The position numbers and the translations under genes were made by a program. Below are positions 1 to 8,770 of a stretch of DNA of 64,000 nucleotides, piece after piece. Source of the DNA: Chelativorans sp. J32. GTDB lineage: Bacteria > Pseudomonadota > Alphaproteobacteria > Rhizobiales > Rhizobiaceae. How positions within the stretch are numbered: the first letter of the stretch is position 1; each line of letters begins with the position of its first letter. The stretch is from contig NZ_JAEQ01000001.1 of the NCBI RefSeq assembly GCF_000518985.1, forward strand, positions 558,001 through 622,000, in the 5' to 3' direction. The notes below the pieces were generated by a model. That model was not told the DNA's origin. It made no database searches and was given only the letters and a program-made list of their open reading frames with translations.

Positions 1-36
1 GTCTATTCATGCTTCCACTCCTGCTGAGGTCAGATC

Positions 37-1323
37 ATGTCCAAATCCGCTATCGCCACTCTTTTCGTGACCAGTTTTCTGGTGCTCCCGGGCGCTATAA
101 TACCGGGCTCCGACGCATTTCTGGCCGCCCCCGCGGCCCATGCCGAGACGCAACGCTTCCCGATCATCGTATCCGCAGAGCAGGCGAAAAAGCTGATAGC
201 GGGTGGCGCCAAGGTAATCGACGTCCGCTCGCCGGAAGCCTACGCCAAGGGCCACATCCCCGGAGCAATCAATCTGCCCTGGCAGCGCCTCAATGTCTCG
301 GAAAGCGACGGCATCCGCAACGAGTTTGCAGGTGATGACGTCTTCGAGAAGGAACTCAGCGCTGCCGGCATCAGCTACGGCGACACGATCCTCATCTACG
401 ACACCACAGCGCTTCCGGGCCGCGCCTACGTCGCCTTCGAATATGCCGGCTTGGGCGATAAGACGCACGTGCTCGATGGTGGCGCCGCTGCTTGGACCGA
501 CGGATTTTCGACGGAGCCGGTTGAGGTTGCCGCCACCTCCTTCAAGCTTGAACGGAAGAACGATATCCGCGTCGACAAGAACTATGTCGCAAGCAAGGTG
601 GGGGCGGACGGTTCCATCATCATCGACGGCCGTAACGAAGATGCTTACGCCGACGGCCACATACCCGGCGCGCAGGCCGTCCCTGCCTCAAGCCTGCTGA
701 CGAAGGAAGCGACGCTCCAGTCTGAGCCTGTGTTGACGGCGCTGCTGCAATCCAAAGGCGTCACCCCCGATCGGGAAGTCGTGTCCTATTGCGGCAGCGG
801 CGTGGCGGCTGCGAACAATTACCTGGCGCTGAAGAATCTCGGCTACACCAATGTCGTGCTCTACGATGCGAGCTGGGACGAATGGAGCCGTGATCCCCGC
901 GCCGGTCAGCAGGTCTCGCTCGCCAATTACACCTTCGAGGATGGAGCAACGGCGGCGACGGCCGACGGCGCGCCGCAGTTCTTAAACGAGGCCGAGATCA
1001 AGGCGCTTGCGGACAATCCGGATGTGGTCATCGTGGATGTGCGCTCACCCTCGGATTATGCGGCTGGGCACATCCCCGGGGCCGTCAATGTGTTCTGGGA
1101 TGCCACTTTCGATGAGGACCGCGTGCTGCTCCCGGCGGAAAAGCTGAAGGCGCTTTACGAACAGGCGGGCGTCTCTCCGGACAAGCGGGTCATTCTTTTC
1201 ACCCGTGGCGGCCTGCAGCTTTCACACACCTACACCGTGCTGAACCTGCTTGGTTATCGCGACGTAGACTTCTTTACGGGCAAGTTCCAAGGCTGGGAAA
1301 ACGGCGCTTTCAAACGCAGTTGA
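37..1323 (+). CDS. Exported triple-rhodanese sulfurtransferase
   Basis: The 428-residue protein begins with a signal peptide (hydrophobic residues about 8-28, then AAPAAHA before the mature start). Three rhodanese-like domains follow, at about residues 45-160, 175-290 and 310-425. Each contains the family's DVRSP/IDGRN and GHIPGA motifs. Only the middle domain keeps the catalytic cysteine (SYCGSGVAA). The equivalent position is Asp in domain 1 (IYDTTALPG) and Thr in domain 3 (FTRGGLQ). Rhodaneses move sulfane sulfur from thiosulfate or persulfides to acceptors, and this one should act in the periplasm. GAGGT lies 7 bases before the ATG. The gene converges on the uronate operon and shows no functional link to it. 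Confidence 0.87.
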   Translation: MSKSAIATLFVTSFLVLPGAIIPGSDAFLAAPAAHAETQRFPIIVSAEQAKKLIAGGAKVIDVRSPEAYAKGHIPGAINLPWQRLNVSESDGIRNEFAGDDVFEKELSAAGISYGDTILIYDTTALPGRAYVAFEYAGLGDKTHVLDGGAAAWTDGFSTEPVEVAATSFKLERKNDIRVDKNYVASKVGADGSIIIDGRNEDAYADGHIPGAQAVPASSLLTKEATLQSEPVLTALLQSKGVTPDREVVSYCGSGVAAANNYLALKNLGYTNVVLYDASWDEWSRDPRAGQQVSLANYTFEDGATAATADGAPQFLNEAEIKALADNPDVVIVDVRSPSDYAAGHIPGAVNVFWDATFDEDRVLLPAEKLKALYEQAGVSPDKRVILFTRGGLQLSHTYTVLNLLGYRDVDFFTGKFQGWENGAFKRS

Positions 1324-1334
1324 CCCGAGGATGG

Positions 1335-1359
1335 GCCCGCATGCGCGGAGCATGCGGGC
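1335..1359. terminator. Hairpin between convergent genes
   Basis: Perfect 10-bp inverted repeat (GCCCGCATGC / GCATGCGGGC) around a 5-base loop, in the 67-base gap between the rhodanese gene and the end of kdgF. No strong T-run follows on either strand, so termination is inferred from the stem and its convergent position. Confidence 0.55.
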
Positions 1360-1390
1360 TCGTCATGTGAAAAGGACTTTCCATTCGGCA

Positions 1391-1720
1391 TTACAGGAAA
1401 TCCCTGCGCTTCGGCGTGAAGCTGTCCACCAGTCGGCCTGCCTCGACAGCCTTGACGCCATGGACCGTGTTTGACGGGACAATGAAGGAATCGCCCGCGG
1501 AGAGGATTGTCGTCCTATCCCCGATCGTTACCTCGAAGCGGCCTTCCGCCACGTAGCATGCCTGTACATGCGGATGGGAGTGAAGCGCGCCCACGCTGCC
1601 TTCCTCGAACGTGAATTCCACCAGCATCAGCTCATCTGTGTGGACGAGCACCCGGCGGCGGCTGCCGCCTCCGAGGTCAGTCCATTCGCCTTCGGCCCGC
1701 CTGGCAACGTGTTGCGTCAT
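1391..1720 (-). CDS. kdgF: KdgF-like cupin, unsaturated uronate cyclisation
   Basis: Single small cupin of 109 residues with the metal-binding pattern HSHPHVQACYVAEGRFE (His residues about 43-47) and a late histidine in VPSNTVHGV. KdgF proteins convert 4,5-unsaturated uronates from pectin or alginate lyases into the linear ketone that KduI uses. The gene is last in the operon, 106 bases after kduD, and this context is what separates it from generic cupins. Cupins are promiscuous, so the fold is safer than the exact reaction. Confidence 0.75.
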   Translation of the reverse strand: MTQHVARRAEGEWTDLGGGSRRRVLVHTDELMLVEFTFEEGSVGALHSHPHVQACYVAEGRFEVTIGDRTTILSAGDSFIVPSNTVHGVKAVEAGRLVDSFTPKRRDFL

Positions 1721-1826
1721 GAAAGTCTCCCAACTAGCTTCGACCCGCTGCGGTTTGGTCCTTCAGGCGTGTATTCCCGAGGATCCATGCCGGAACGTCA
1801 AGCGCCACCGGCGCTCCAAGGCCCTC

Positions 1827-2585
1827 CTATCTTGCGAGCCAACCGCCATCGACGGGGATCGTCGCGCCATGCATGTAGTCCGAGGCCGGCGCAAGCAGAA
1901 AGACAGCCGCATCGCCTATATCCTCCGGACGTCCCCAGCACCCGGCCGGAATGCGGGCCAGGATCGCGGCGCTGCGATCCGCGTCGGCGCGCAGGGCCTC
2001 GGTATTGTTGGTCTCGATATATCCCGGCGCCACCGCATTCACATTGATGCCCTTGGCCGCCCACTCGCAGGCAAGCAGCCGCGTGATGCCGAGCACGCCG
2101 TGCTTGGAGGCCGTGTAGGAGGCGACGCGGATTCCGCCCTGGAATGAAAGCATCGACGCGATGTTGACGATCTTGCCCCGCCGGCCGCCGCCGATCAGTT
2201 TCTTGCCGAAGGCCTGGCTGAGCAGGAAGAGCGTCTTGAGGTTGATATCCATGACCTCGTCCCAATCGGCTTCGGTGAAGTCGATCGCGTCTGCGCGGCG
2301 GATGATGCCCGCATTGTTGACGAGGCCGTTGATCGGCCCGTGCTCTTCCCATGCCCGGGCGAACATGGCCCGCGTCGCAGAAGCGTCGGAAAGATCGCAG
2401 GAGATCGTCGTGAACCGTACCCCCTCGGCTACGACACGTTTCGCCGTCTCCTCCATCGACGAACGGCCGACGCCGAGCACCGACCCTCCTGCGCGCGCCA
2501 CCGCTACTGCAATTCCCTGGCCGATGCCGGTGTTCGCGCCAGTGATCATGATCCTCTGCCCCTCGAGACTGAAGGAGGACGTCAT
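1827..2585 (-). CDS. kduD: 2-dehydro-3-deoxy-D-gluconate 5-dehydrogenase KduD
   Basis: Short-chain dehydrogenase of 252 residues. It carries the nucleotide-binding motif GANTGIGQG (about residues 14-22), the NNAG motif, and the catalytic Ser with the YTASK pair. The C-terminal HGATIPVDGGW is typical of KduD. The enzyme reduces 2,5-diketo-3-deoxygluconate to KDG in the cytoplasm. The ATG at 2585 was chosen because it overlaps the kduI stop by four bases (ATGA); the open frame extends 37 codons further upstream, inside kduI. It is translationally coupled to kduI. Confidence 0.92.
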   Translation of the reverse strand: MTSSFSLEGQRIMITGANTGIGQGIAVAVARAGGSVLGVGRSSMEETAKRVVAEGVRFTTISCDLSDASATRAMFARAWEEHGPINGLVNNAGIIRRADAIDFTEADWDEVMDINLKTLFLLSQAFGKKLIGGGRRGKIVNIASMLSFQGGIRVASYTASKHGVLGITRLLACEWAAKGINVNAVAPGYIETNNTEALRADADRSAAILARIPAGCWGRPEDIGDAAVFLLAPASDYMHGATIPVDGGWLAR

Positions 2586-3430
2586 CGCATGGTCTCCAGC
2601 GGCACCGGATCTACATCCGTGTAGTCGACATTGTCGCCGGCCATGGCCCAGATAAAACTGTAATTCGCTGTCCCGCAGCCGGAATGGATGGACCATGGCG
2701 GCGAGATCACCGCTTCTTCATTGGCCATGATGATATGTCGCGTCTCGCTGGGCTCACCCATGAAGTGGAAGACGCGCGCGTTTTCCGGAAGGTCGAAATA
2801 AAGATAGGCTTCCATCCGCCGGTCGTGCACATGGGCTGGCATGGTGTTCCAGACCGAGCCGGTCGCAAGCGTCGTCATCCCCACGACCAACTGGCATGTC
2901 CGAGCGCCGTCGGGATGGATGAATTGGAATATGGAGCGCTCGTTCGACGTCCCCTGGCTACCCAGATCGAGGCGCTTGGCATCCCCTATGCGGATCAGTT
3001 TTGTAGGATGTTTCATATGCGCCGGGGCGCTGAGCAGATAAAATTTCGCCGGGTTGTTGCTGTTGTCCGAAGCGAATGTCACGTCGCTCCCCATCCCCAC
3101 ATAAAGCATATCCCGGGAGGAGAGGTGATGGCTCTCACTATCCGCCGCGATCTTGCCGGAACCTCCGATATTGACGGCGATGAGCTCGCGCCGATCCAGG
3201 AAGCCTTTCGTCCCGGCGGGCTTGATCGCCTCGAGCGTCAACGCCTCGCCGGCCGGCATGGCACCACCGACGATCATGCGGTCATAGAGCGTGTAGGTAA
3301 GGCTGATCCTGCCAGGTTGGAAAAGCCCGGAGACATGAAAATTGGCGCGCAGTTCCTCCGTCCCCATGCGTGCCGCCGCGAGCGGATCGATTGCGTGGCG
3401 GATTGAGTATTCCAGATGGGTGTCGCTCAT
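2582..3430 (-). CDS. kduI: 5-keto-4-deoxyuronate isomerase KduI
   Basis: The 282-residue protein matches KduI in length and sequence throughout: RHAIDP near the N-terminus, the FLDRRE segment, and the cupin metal site MPAHVHDRRMEAYLYF (about residues 195-210) with the late SIHSG histidine. KduI isomerises 5-keto-4-deoxyuronate to 2,5-diketo-3-deoxygluconate, the substrate of KduD. It overlaps both neighbours by four bases (gntR upstream, kduD downstream), so the three are one cistron block. Confidence 0.95.
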   Translation of the reverse strand: MSDTHLEYSIRHAIDPLAAARMGTEELRANFHVSGLFQPGRISLTYTLYDRMIVGGAMPAGEALTLEAIKPAGTKGFLDRRELIAVNIGGSGKIAADSESHHLSSRDMLYVGMGSDVTFASDNSNNPAKFYLLSAPAHMKHPTKLIRIGDAKRLDLGSQGTSNERSIFQFIHPDGARTCQLVVGMTTLATGSVWNTMPAHVHDRRMEAYLYFDLPENARVFHFMGEPSETRHIIMANEEAVISPPWSIHSGCGTANYSFIWAMAGDNVDYTDVDPVPLETMR

Positions 3431-4239
3431 CGCGATCTCCGCTTTTGATCTTGCTTCTGGTCATACTGCCGTGGGGTGATGCCACGGCCCGGGCGGTAGT
3501 CTGCCTGTTGACCGTTCAGGCGAGCGCGGTAGCGCTCTTGGCTGGCCGAAAGATGTTGGCGCATCGCCTGGCGGGCGGCGTCCGCATCGCCGGCGGAGAT
3601 GGCCCTGAGGATGGCCAGATGCTCCACCTGAAGCTCTTCCTGATATTCGCGCGTCAGGAAGCTGTCGGCACCCCAAGGAGAGGTGACGTCGCAGGGTATG
3701 GCGCGCATGCCCAAGGCGTCCAGCACCTCGACATAAAAGGGATTATTGGTGGCCAAGGCGATGGCCCGGTGGAACTCGAAATCAGTCTTTCCCGTCGCTT
3801 CCCCCAGTTCCAGGAGGCGGTCGAACTCGAAAAAAGCCTCCTGGATGGCCGCTTCCTGAGCCCCGTTGCGACGCAGCGCGGCGAGGCCCGCACTTTCGAT
3901 CTCCAATCCCATGCGCACCTCTATGACGTTCAGCGCATGCGAGATCTTGTGGTTGATTTCTGCGGTGATCAGGCTGAAGGCCAGGGCGGATCGTTCGCGT
4001 ACGAACACACCTGCTCCCTGGCGCGACTCCACCAGCCCGTCGGCCGCCAGCGTCGCGATCGCCTCGCGCACGACGGTCCGGCTTACGCCGAACAGATCGG
4101 TCAGCCGGTTCTCCGTCGGAAGCTTTTCTCCCGGACGGTAGGTGCCCGAGAGGATCTGCTCCTTCACCGCAGCAACGACACGTTCGGAAAGCTTGGGCTT
4201 CCGCTGCAACCGGATATCGGCGGACGGTTGGGTGGCCAT
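3427..4239 (-). CDS. FadR-subfamily GntR regulator of the uronate operon
   Basis: 270 residues. An N-terminal winged helix (about 15-85) contains RPGEKLPTENRLTDLFGVSRTVVREAIATL. It is followed by an all-helical FCD ligand-binding domain (about 105-245) with the metal-ligand-type residues of that family (FEFHRAIA and downstream His). Regulators of this subfamily (UxuR, ExuR, KdgR-like) respond to uronates or their keto derivatives. It sits inside the operon, between the TRAP permease and kduI, which points to autoregulation. The candidate operator is the inverted repeat at 8667-8700. The C-terminus is unusually rich in Gln, Lys and Arg. Confidence 0.88.
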   Translation of the reverse strand: MATQPSADIRLQRKPKLSERVVAAVKEQILSGTYRPGEKLPTENRLTDLFGVSRTVVREAIATLAADGLVESRQGAGVFVRERSALAFSLITAEINHKISHALNVIEVRMGLEIESAGLAALRRNGAQEAAIQEAFFEFDRLLELGEATGKTDFEFHRAIALATNNPFYVEVLDALGMRAIPCDVTSPWGADSFLTREYQEELQVEHLAILRAISAGDADAARQAMRQHLSASQERYRARLNGQQADYRPGRGITPRQYDQKQDQKRRSR

Positions 4240-4247
4240 TCCTTCTC

Positions 4248-5528
4248 CTATTTGAACACGCTCGGCAGCCAGAGCGAAATGGCCGGCACATAAGTCACGA
4301 GCCCGAGCACCACAATCCCTGCCAGATAGAAGGGCCAGATCGAGCGCATGGCCTGCCAGACGGTGATCTTGCCTACGGCGCAGGCCACGAACTGCACGGC
4401 TCCCACCGGCGGCGTATTGAGGCCGATCCCGTAATTGAGGATCATGACCACGCCGAAATGGACCGGATCGATGCCATAGGCCTGGACCACCGGCAGGAAG
4501 ATGGGCGTGGTGATGATGATGGTCGGCCCCATATCCATGAAGGTGCCGAGAAAGAGCATGAGGACGTTGAGCAGGAGCAGGATCACGAACGGGTCCTGAG
4601 AAATGCCCGTCAGGAAGTCCGTGAGCTGTGCCGGTACCCGCAAGAATGCCATCAGCCAGGAGAAGGAGGCCGCTGTGCCGATGATGAGCAGCACCATGGC
4701 CGTGGTCCGCACCGCGCCGAGTGTCGCGTGGAGGAAATTGTGCCAGCTCATCGAGCGATAGATAAGAAGCGTCACCAGAAGCGCGTAGAAGACCGCGATG
4801 CAGGAACTTTCCGTCGCGGTGAAGACGCCGGACCGCACACCGCCAAAGATGATGGCGATGAGGAGCAGTCCCGGCAGCGAGTTGATCAGCAACCAGAGGA
4901 CGCGTGAAAAGCCGGGAAAAGGTTCTACGGGATACCCTCGCCGGCGGGCGACGAAATAGGCGGTCACCATGAGGACCGCGGCGAACAGCAGGCCCGGAAT
5001 GATCCCGGCAGTAAACAGGTCCGCGATGGAGATCTTTCCGCCCGCCGAGATCGAATAGATGATCATGTTGTGGGATGGCGGCAGGAGAAGCGCGATAAGC
5101 GCGGCCATCGATGTGACATTGACCGCATAGTCGACACCGTACCCGCGCTGCTTCATCTGCGGAATCATCAGGCCGCCGACGGCAGCCGCTTCGGCGACTG
5201 CCGAGCCCGAGATGCCGCCGAAGAGCGTGGAGGCGGCGATGTTAACCTGGCCGAGACCTCCGCGCATGTGCCCGACAAGCGATCCCGCGAAGGCGACGAT
5301 CCGTTGCGCGATAGCGCCGCGCACCATCAGGTCGCCCGCATAGATGAAGAAGGGGATGGCGAGCAGCGTGAAGACATTCATGCCTGAATTCATCTGCTGA
5401 AACACCACCAGCGGCGGCAGGCCGAGATAGAGAACGCAGGCGAAGCTCGCGATGCCCAGGCAGAACGCGATCGGCGTTCCGATCAGCATCAGGAGCGTAA
5501 AGGTGCCAAAAAGAATCCAGCTTGCCAT
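4248..5528 (-). CDS. TRAP transporter large permease (DctM type)
   Basis: 426 residues with about twelve hydrophobic segments. Characteristic DctM motifs are present: IPFFIYAGDLMVRGAIAQRI, LFGGISGSAVAEAAAVGG and LLPPSHNMIIY. It forms the ion-coupled membrane channel of a TRAP uptake system. The start overlaps the stop of the small permease by one base. Family membership is certain. The substrate, probably a uronate or an unsaturated uronate, is inferred only from the operon. Confidence 0.93.
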   Translation of the reverse strand: MASWILFGTFTLLMLIGTPIAFCLGIASFACVLYLGLPPLVVFQQMNSGMNVFTLLAIPFFIYAGDLMVRGAIAQRIVAFAGSLVGHMRGGLGQVNIAASTLFGGISGSAVAEAAAVGGLMIPQMKQRGYGVDYAVNVTSMAALIALLLPPSHNMIIYSISAGGKISIADLFTAGIIPGLLFAAVLMVTAYFVARRRGYPVEPFPGFSRVLWLLINSLPGLLLIAIIFGGVRSGVFTATESSCIAVFYALLVTLLIYRSMSWHNFLHATLGAVRTTAMVLLIIGTAASFSWLMAFLRVPAQLTDFLTGISQDPFVILLLLNVLMLFLGTFMDMGPTIIITTPIFLPVVQAYGIDPVHFGVVMILNYGIGLNTPPVGAVQFVACAVGKITVWQAMRSIWPFYLAGIVVLGLVTYVPAISLWLPSVFK

Positions 5529-6118
5529 CAGACTTCCTTCACGTCAGCGACGGACGGAACTTCGTCCTGGTCATGGACATCCTGGTCGACATCCACGCCG
5601 GACCAGCGCAGAGCGATGCGTTCGGCCGAAAACAAGAGGATGAGCACTCCGCCGACGGCCAGGGGCAGATAGCGATAAGCGCCGGAGATGCCGAGGGCCG
5701 GCATCCGTTCATCCCACTGCAACACCATGAGTTGCCAGCCGTAATAGATCATGCCGATCGCAAAGCAGATCACCATCACGTCCGAGATGGTGCGCAGGAT
5801 CTTCTTGCTCCCTTTCGGCAAGACATAGAGGAGAACGTCGAAGCCGAGATGGTAATTCTCTCGCACCCCTACCGCAGCGCCAAGAAAGATGAACCAGCTC
5901 ATGATCAAGATGGCCGTGAGCTCGGTCCAGCTGTTGTTCCAGTTCAGGAAGAAACGGAGGATGACCTGCCAGAGGACAATCACCGACATGATCACCAGGC
6001 CTGCGCCTGCGATATAGAGCGCGGCATTCGAAACTGCGGAAAAGACCTTGGCTGCCTTTGGAAGCTCACGGCTTTCGCCGGCCGTGGGAGCTTCGCCGAT
6101 GCTGAGCGGTTCAGACAT
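5528..6118 (-). CDS. TRAP transporter small permease (DctQ type)
   Basis: 196 residues with four predicted membrane helices (about 28-50, 65-85, 105-128, 145-165) and the DctQ-like WTELTAILIMSWFIFLGAAVGVRENYHLGFD segment, split here around the conserved Trp-Thr-Glu. It pairs with the adjacent large permease. The N-terminus has about 25 extra charged residues before the first helix. It lies 61 bases after the binding-protein gene and directly abuts the large permease. Confidence 0.88.
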   Translation of the reverse strand: MSEPLSIGEAPTAGESRELPKAAKVFSAVSNAALYIAGAGLVIMSVIVLWQVILRFFLNWNNSWTELTAILIMSWFIFLGAAVGVRENYHLGFDVLLYVLPKGSKKILRTISDVMVICFAIGMIYYGWQLMVLQWDERMPALGISGAYRYLPLAVGGVLILLFSAERIALRWSGVDVDQDVHDQDEVPSVADVKEV

Positions 6119-6179
6119 TTCGCGTCTCCTGGTTCCGGGAAGATTGGGCCGGACCTAGTCCGGCCCGCCAGACCAGGCC

Positions 6180-7160
6180 TTAACCTTCCGTTTCCTGGAT
6201 GCGCTTGACCAGGTCCTGAAGCTCCGGCGTGTTCACATACTTCTCGTAAACCGGCTTCATGGCGTCGATGAAAGGCTGTTTTTCGGGCGTCGTGATCTGC
6301 GATCCGGCTGCTTCGACTATCTTGCGCGATTCGGCTACGCGCGCGTCCCAGAGCTCCCATTGCCGCTCCATGGACTCGCGGGCCGCCTGCTTGAAGATCT
6401 CCTGGTCTTCCGGCGTGAGCTTGTCCCAGGAGACTTTGGACATGACGAAGACTTCCGGCACGATCGTATGTTCATCGAGAGAGAAATTCTTTGCCACTTC
6501 GAAGTGCTTGGCTGATTCATAGCTCGGGAAATTGTTCTCGGCGCCGTCGATGACGCCCGTCTCGATCGCCGAATAGACCTCGCCATAGGGCATCGGGGTC
6601 GCCGAGGCGCCAAGCGCGGCCACCATGTCGACGAACACGTCCGACTGGATGACGCGGAACTTCATGCCCTTCAGGTCTTCCAGCGAGTTGACCGGTTTCG
6701 TGGAATTGTAGAAGGAGCGCGCGCCGCCGTCGTAATAGGTGAGCAGCACAACTCCATGCTGCTCGAAGCCCTTCGCGATCTCATCGCCGATCGGCCCGCT
6801 CATCACATTGCGGGCGTGCTCGGGCGAGCGAAACAGGTAGGGCAGGGAAGGGATGAGCGTCGCTGGAACGAGACTGTTCCATGGTGCCATGGAAACGCGG
6901 TTGAGATCGATCACGCCCGAGCGGACCTGCTCTATGGTGTCCGCCTCCTGGCCGAGCTGGGCGGAATGGTAGACCTCCACCTCATAGCGGCCGTCGGTGC
7001 GCTCCTTGATGAGCTCGCCGAAATATTTCACCGCCTCGACGGTTGGATAGCCGTCGGGGTGGGTGTCGGATGAGCGCAGCACCGTCTGGGCGCTCGCCAT
7101 TCCCGTGAGTATGAATGCCGCGACAGTCGCGGCGGAACCAAGTTTGGCAAAACGCAACAT
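6180..7160 (-). CDS. TRAP transporter substrate-binding protein (DctP type)
   Basis: 326 residues with a signal peptide ([19 protein letters not shown], cleavage near residue 24). The periplasmic fold contains the conserved [17 protein letters not shown] segment, whose Arg contacts the ligand carboxylate in characterised TRAP binding proteins, and the [22 protein letters not shown] motif. It delivers an acidic sugar to the permeases encoded next. A strong GGAGGAG lies just upstream of the ATG. Uronate specificity is inferred from uxaC and kduI/kduD on either side. Confidence 0.92.
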   Translation of the reverse strand: MLRFAKLGSAATVAAFILTGMASAQTVLRSSDTHPDGYPTVEAVKYFGELIKERTDGRYEVEVYHSAQLGQEADTIEQVRSGVIDLNRVSMAPWNSLVPATLIPSLPYLFRSPEHARNVMSGPIGDEIAKGFEQHGVVLLTYYDGGARSFYNSTKPVNSLEDLKGMKFRVIQSDVFVDMVAALGASATPMPYGEVYSAIETGVIDGAENNFPSYESAKHFEVAKNFSLDEHTIVPEVFVMSKVSWDKLTPEDQEIFKQAARESMERQWELWDARVAESRKIVEAAGSQITTPEKQPFIDAMKPVYEKYVNTPELQDLVKRIQETEG

Positions 7161-7195
7161 GATCTCCTCCCGTTTGCGTTAGGCGTTATTGCTCC

Positions 7196-8605
7196 TCAAA
7201 GCCGATACGCCTTCTTGGCGAGCGTATAGGCAAGCTCCCCGGCCAGCTCGAAGGCTTCCTCCTCCCTCAAGCGGTGTTCCGACACGAGCCGCGCCAGGAA
7301 CGCGCAGTCCACGCGCCGTGCGATGTCGTGCCGTGCTGGAATGGACGGAAAGGCGCGGGTATCGTCGTTGAAGCCGACCGTGTTGTAGAAACCCGCCGTC
7401 TCTGTCGTGAGCTCGCGGAAACGGCGCATGCCCTCCGGGCTGTCATGGAACCACCAGGCCGGTCCCAGCTTCAGTGCGGGATAGACCCCGGCCAGAGGGG
7501 CCAGCTCCCGCGAATAGGTGCTCTCGTCGAGCGTGAAGAGGATGACGGTCAGCCCCGGCTCAAGCCCAATCGCGTCGAGCATCGGTTTGAGCGCTGTCAC
7601 ATAGTCGGTACGGGTTGGGACGTCGAAGCCCTTGTCGCGGCCGAAACGTGCCATCATAGCCGGTGAATGATTGCGCCGGGAGCCGGGATGGATCTGCAGG
7701 ACAAGCCCGTCCTCCAGGCTCATCTTCGCCATCTCCGTCAGCATTTGCGCGCGGAAGCGTCCGCGCTCGGCGGGATCGGCCTTGCCCGTGCGTACGCGGT
7801 CGAAGAGGGCCGCCGCCTCCGACGTGCTGAGATTCTCCGTCGCCGCGTCGGGATGGCCATGATCGGACGATGTGGCCCCGAACGTCTTGAAGAAGGCGCG
7901 GCGCTTGCGATGCGCGTCCAGATAGCCCTGCCAGCTGCCGGTATCCTCACCGGTGATCTCGCCCATTCGGTCGAGGTTCTTTGAAAATCCCTCGAAATCT
8001 GGATCGACCACGGCGTCCGGACGATAGGCGGTGACGACCCGGCCCCTCCAGCCGCTCTCCCTGATCCTTTTGTGCCAGGAGAGATCGTCCAGCGCGCCCT
8101 CGGTAGTGGCGATCACCTCGATGTTGAAGCGCTCGAAGAGAGCCCGCGGCCGGTAGGCCGGCTCGGCAAGCCGCTCTGATATTCTGTCGTAACTGGCGTC
8201 GGCAGTCGCGCCCGAAAGCGGCTCCTCGATCCCGAACAGTTCCGACAGCACGTAATCCATCCAGAGCCGCGTCGGCGTTCCGCGGAAGAGGTGAAAATTT
8301 TCCGCGAAGAGCCGCCAGATCCGCCGCCCGTCGGTTTCCACGGGCGTTCCGTCCAGCCTGGGAATGCCAAGCTGCTCAAGCCCGAACCCCTGGCTGAAGA
8401 GCATGCGGAAGATATAGTGATCAGGAACAATCAGGAGTTGCGCGGGATCGGGAAACGGCTCATCGAGTGCGTACCAGCGTGGGTCGGTATGCCCATGCGG
8501 GCTGATGATCGGCAGGCCCGCTACGGTTTCGTAGAGAGCGCGCGCCAACGACCGCACCGTAGGCTCGGCCGGAAAGAGCACATCACGATGGATGAGTGAC
8601 ATCAT
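7196..8605 (-). CDS. uxaC: Uronate isomerase UxaC
   Basis: 469 residues, the family's usual length. N-terminal ISPHGHTDPRWY carries the HxH metal site. Downstream are LQIHPGSRRNHSP, TLDESTYSRELAPLAG and the C-terminal FNDDTRAFPSIPARHD. It interconverts D-glucuronate and D-fructuronate, or D-galacturonate and D-tagaturonate. With UxuB and UxuA encoded divergently, the glucuronate route is favoured. It is the first gene of the operon, with GGGAGGAG upstream of the ATG; a second ATG three bases later is also possible. Confidence 0.95.
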   Translation of the reverse strand: MMSLIHRDVLFPAEPTVRSLARALYETVAGLPIISPHGHTDPRWYALDEPFPDPAQLLIVPDHYIFRMLFSQGFGLEQLGIPRLDGTPVETDGRRIWRLFAENFHLFRGTPTRLWMDYVLSELFGIEEPLSGATADASYDRISERLAEPAYRPRALFERFNIEVIATTEGALDDLSWHKRIRESGWRGRVVTAYRPDAVVDPDFEGFSKNLDRMGEITGEDTGSWQGYLDAHRKRRAFFKTFGATSSDHGHPDAATENLSTSEAAALFDRVRTGKADPAERGRFRAQMLTEMAKMSLEDGLVLQIHPGSRRNHSPAMMARFGRDKGFDVPTRTDYVTALKPMLDAIGLEPGLTVILFTLDESTYSRELAPLAGVYPALKLGPAWWFHDSPEGMRRFRELTTETAGFYNTVGFNDDTRAFPSIPARHDIARRVDCAFLARLVSEHRLREEEAFELAGELAYTLAKKAYRL

Positions 8606-8666
8606 ACCCGCCGCTCCTCCCTTCGGCCGGTTTCTTTCTTATCGCTAAGCGCGGTAAAGTTTCATG

Positions 8667-8700
8667 TCAACATACAAAATTCGCCAAAGTTGTATGATGA
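8667..8700. promoter_or_regulatory. Inverted repeat between uxaC and uxuB, candidate GntR operator
   Basis: Two 11-base arms, TCAACATACAA and TTGTATGATGA, are inverted repeats with one mismatch and are separated by 12 bases, so their centres are 23 bases (about two helical turns) apart. They lie in the 165-base divergent promoter region of the two uronate operons. FadR-type regulators bind short AT-containing palindromic sites of this kind. Assignment to the GntR protein at 3427-4239 is inference. Confidence 0.45.
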
Positions 8701-8770
8701 ATTTGGATTGCGCGCCGTGGGCAGCCGTTGTACTTGGCGCAATGCCTGGGTTCGTAGGGAGGAGGCTTTC

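Noticed and set aside
3370-4293. A 307-codon plus-strand frame opposite the GntR regulator
   Set aside because: The GntR/FCD gene on the minus strand has overlaps with both neighbours and full motifs. The plus frame has none.
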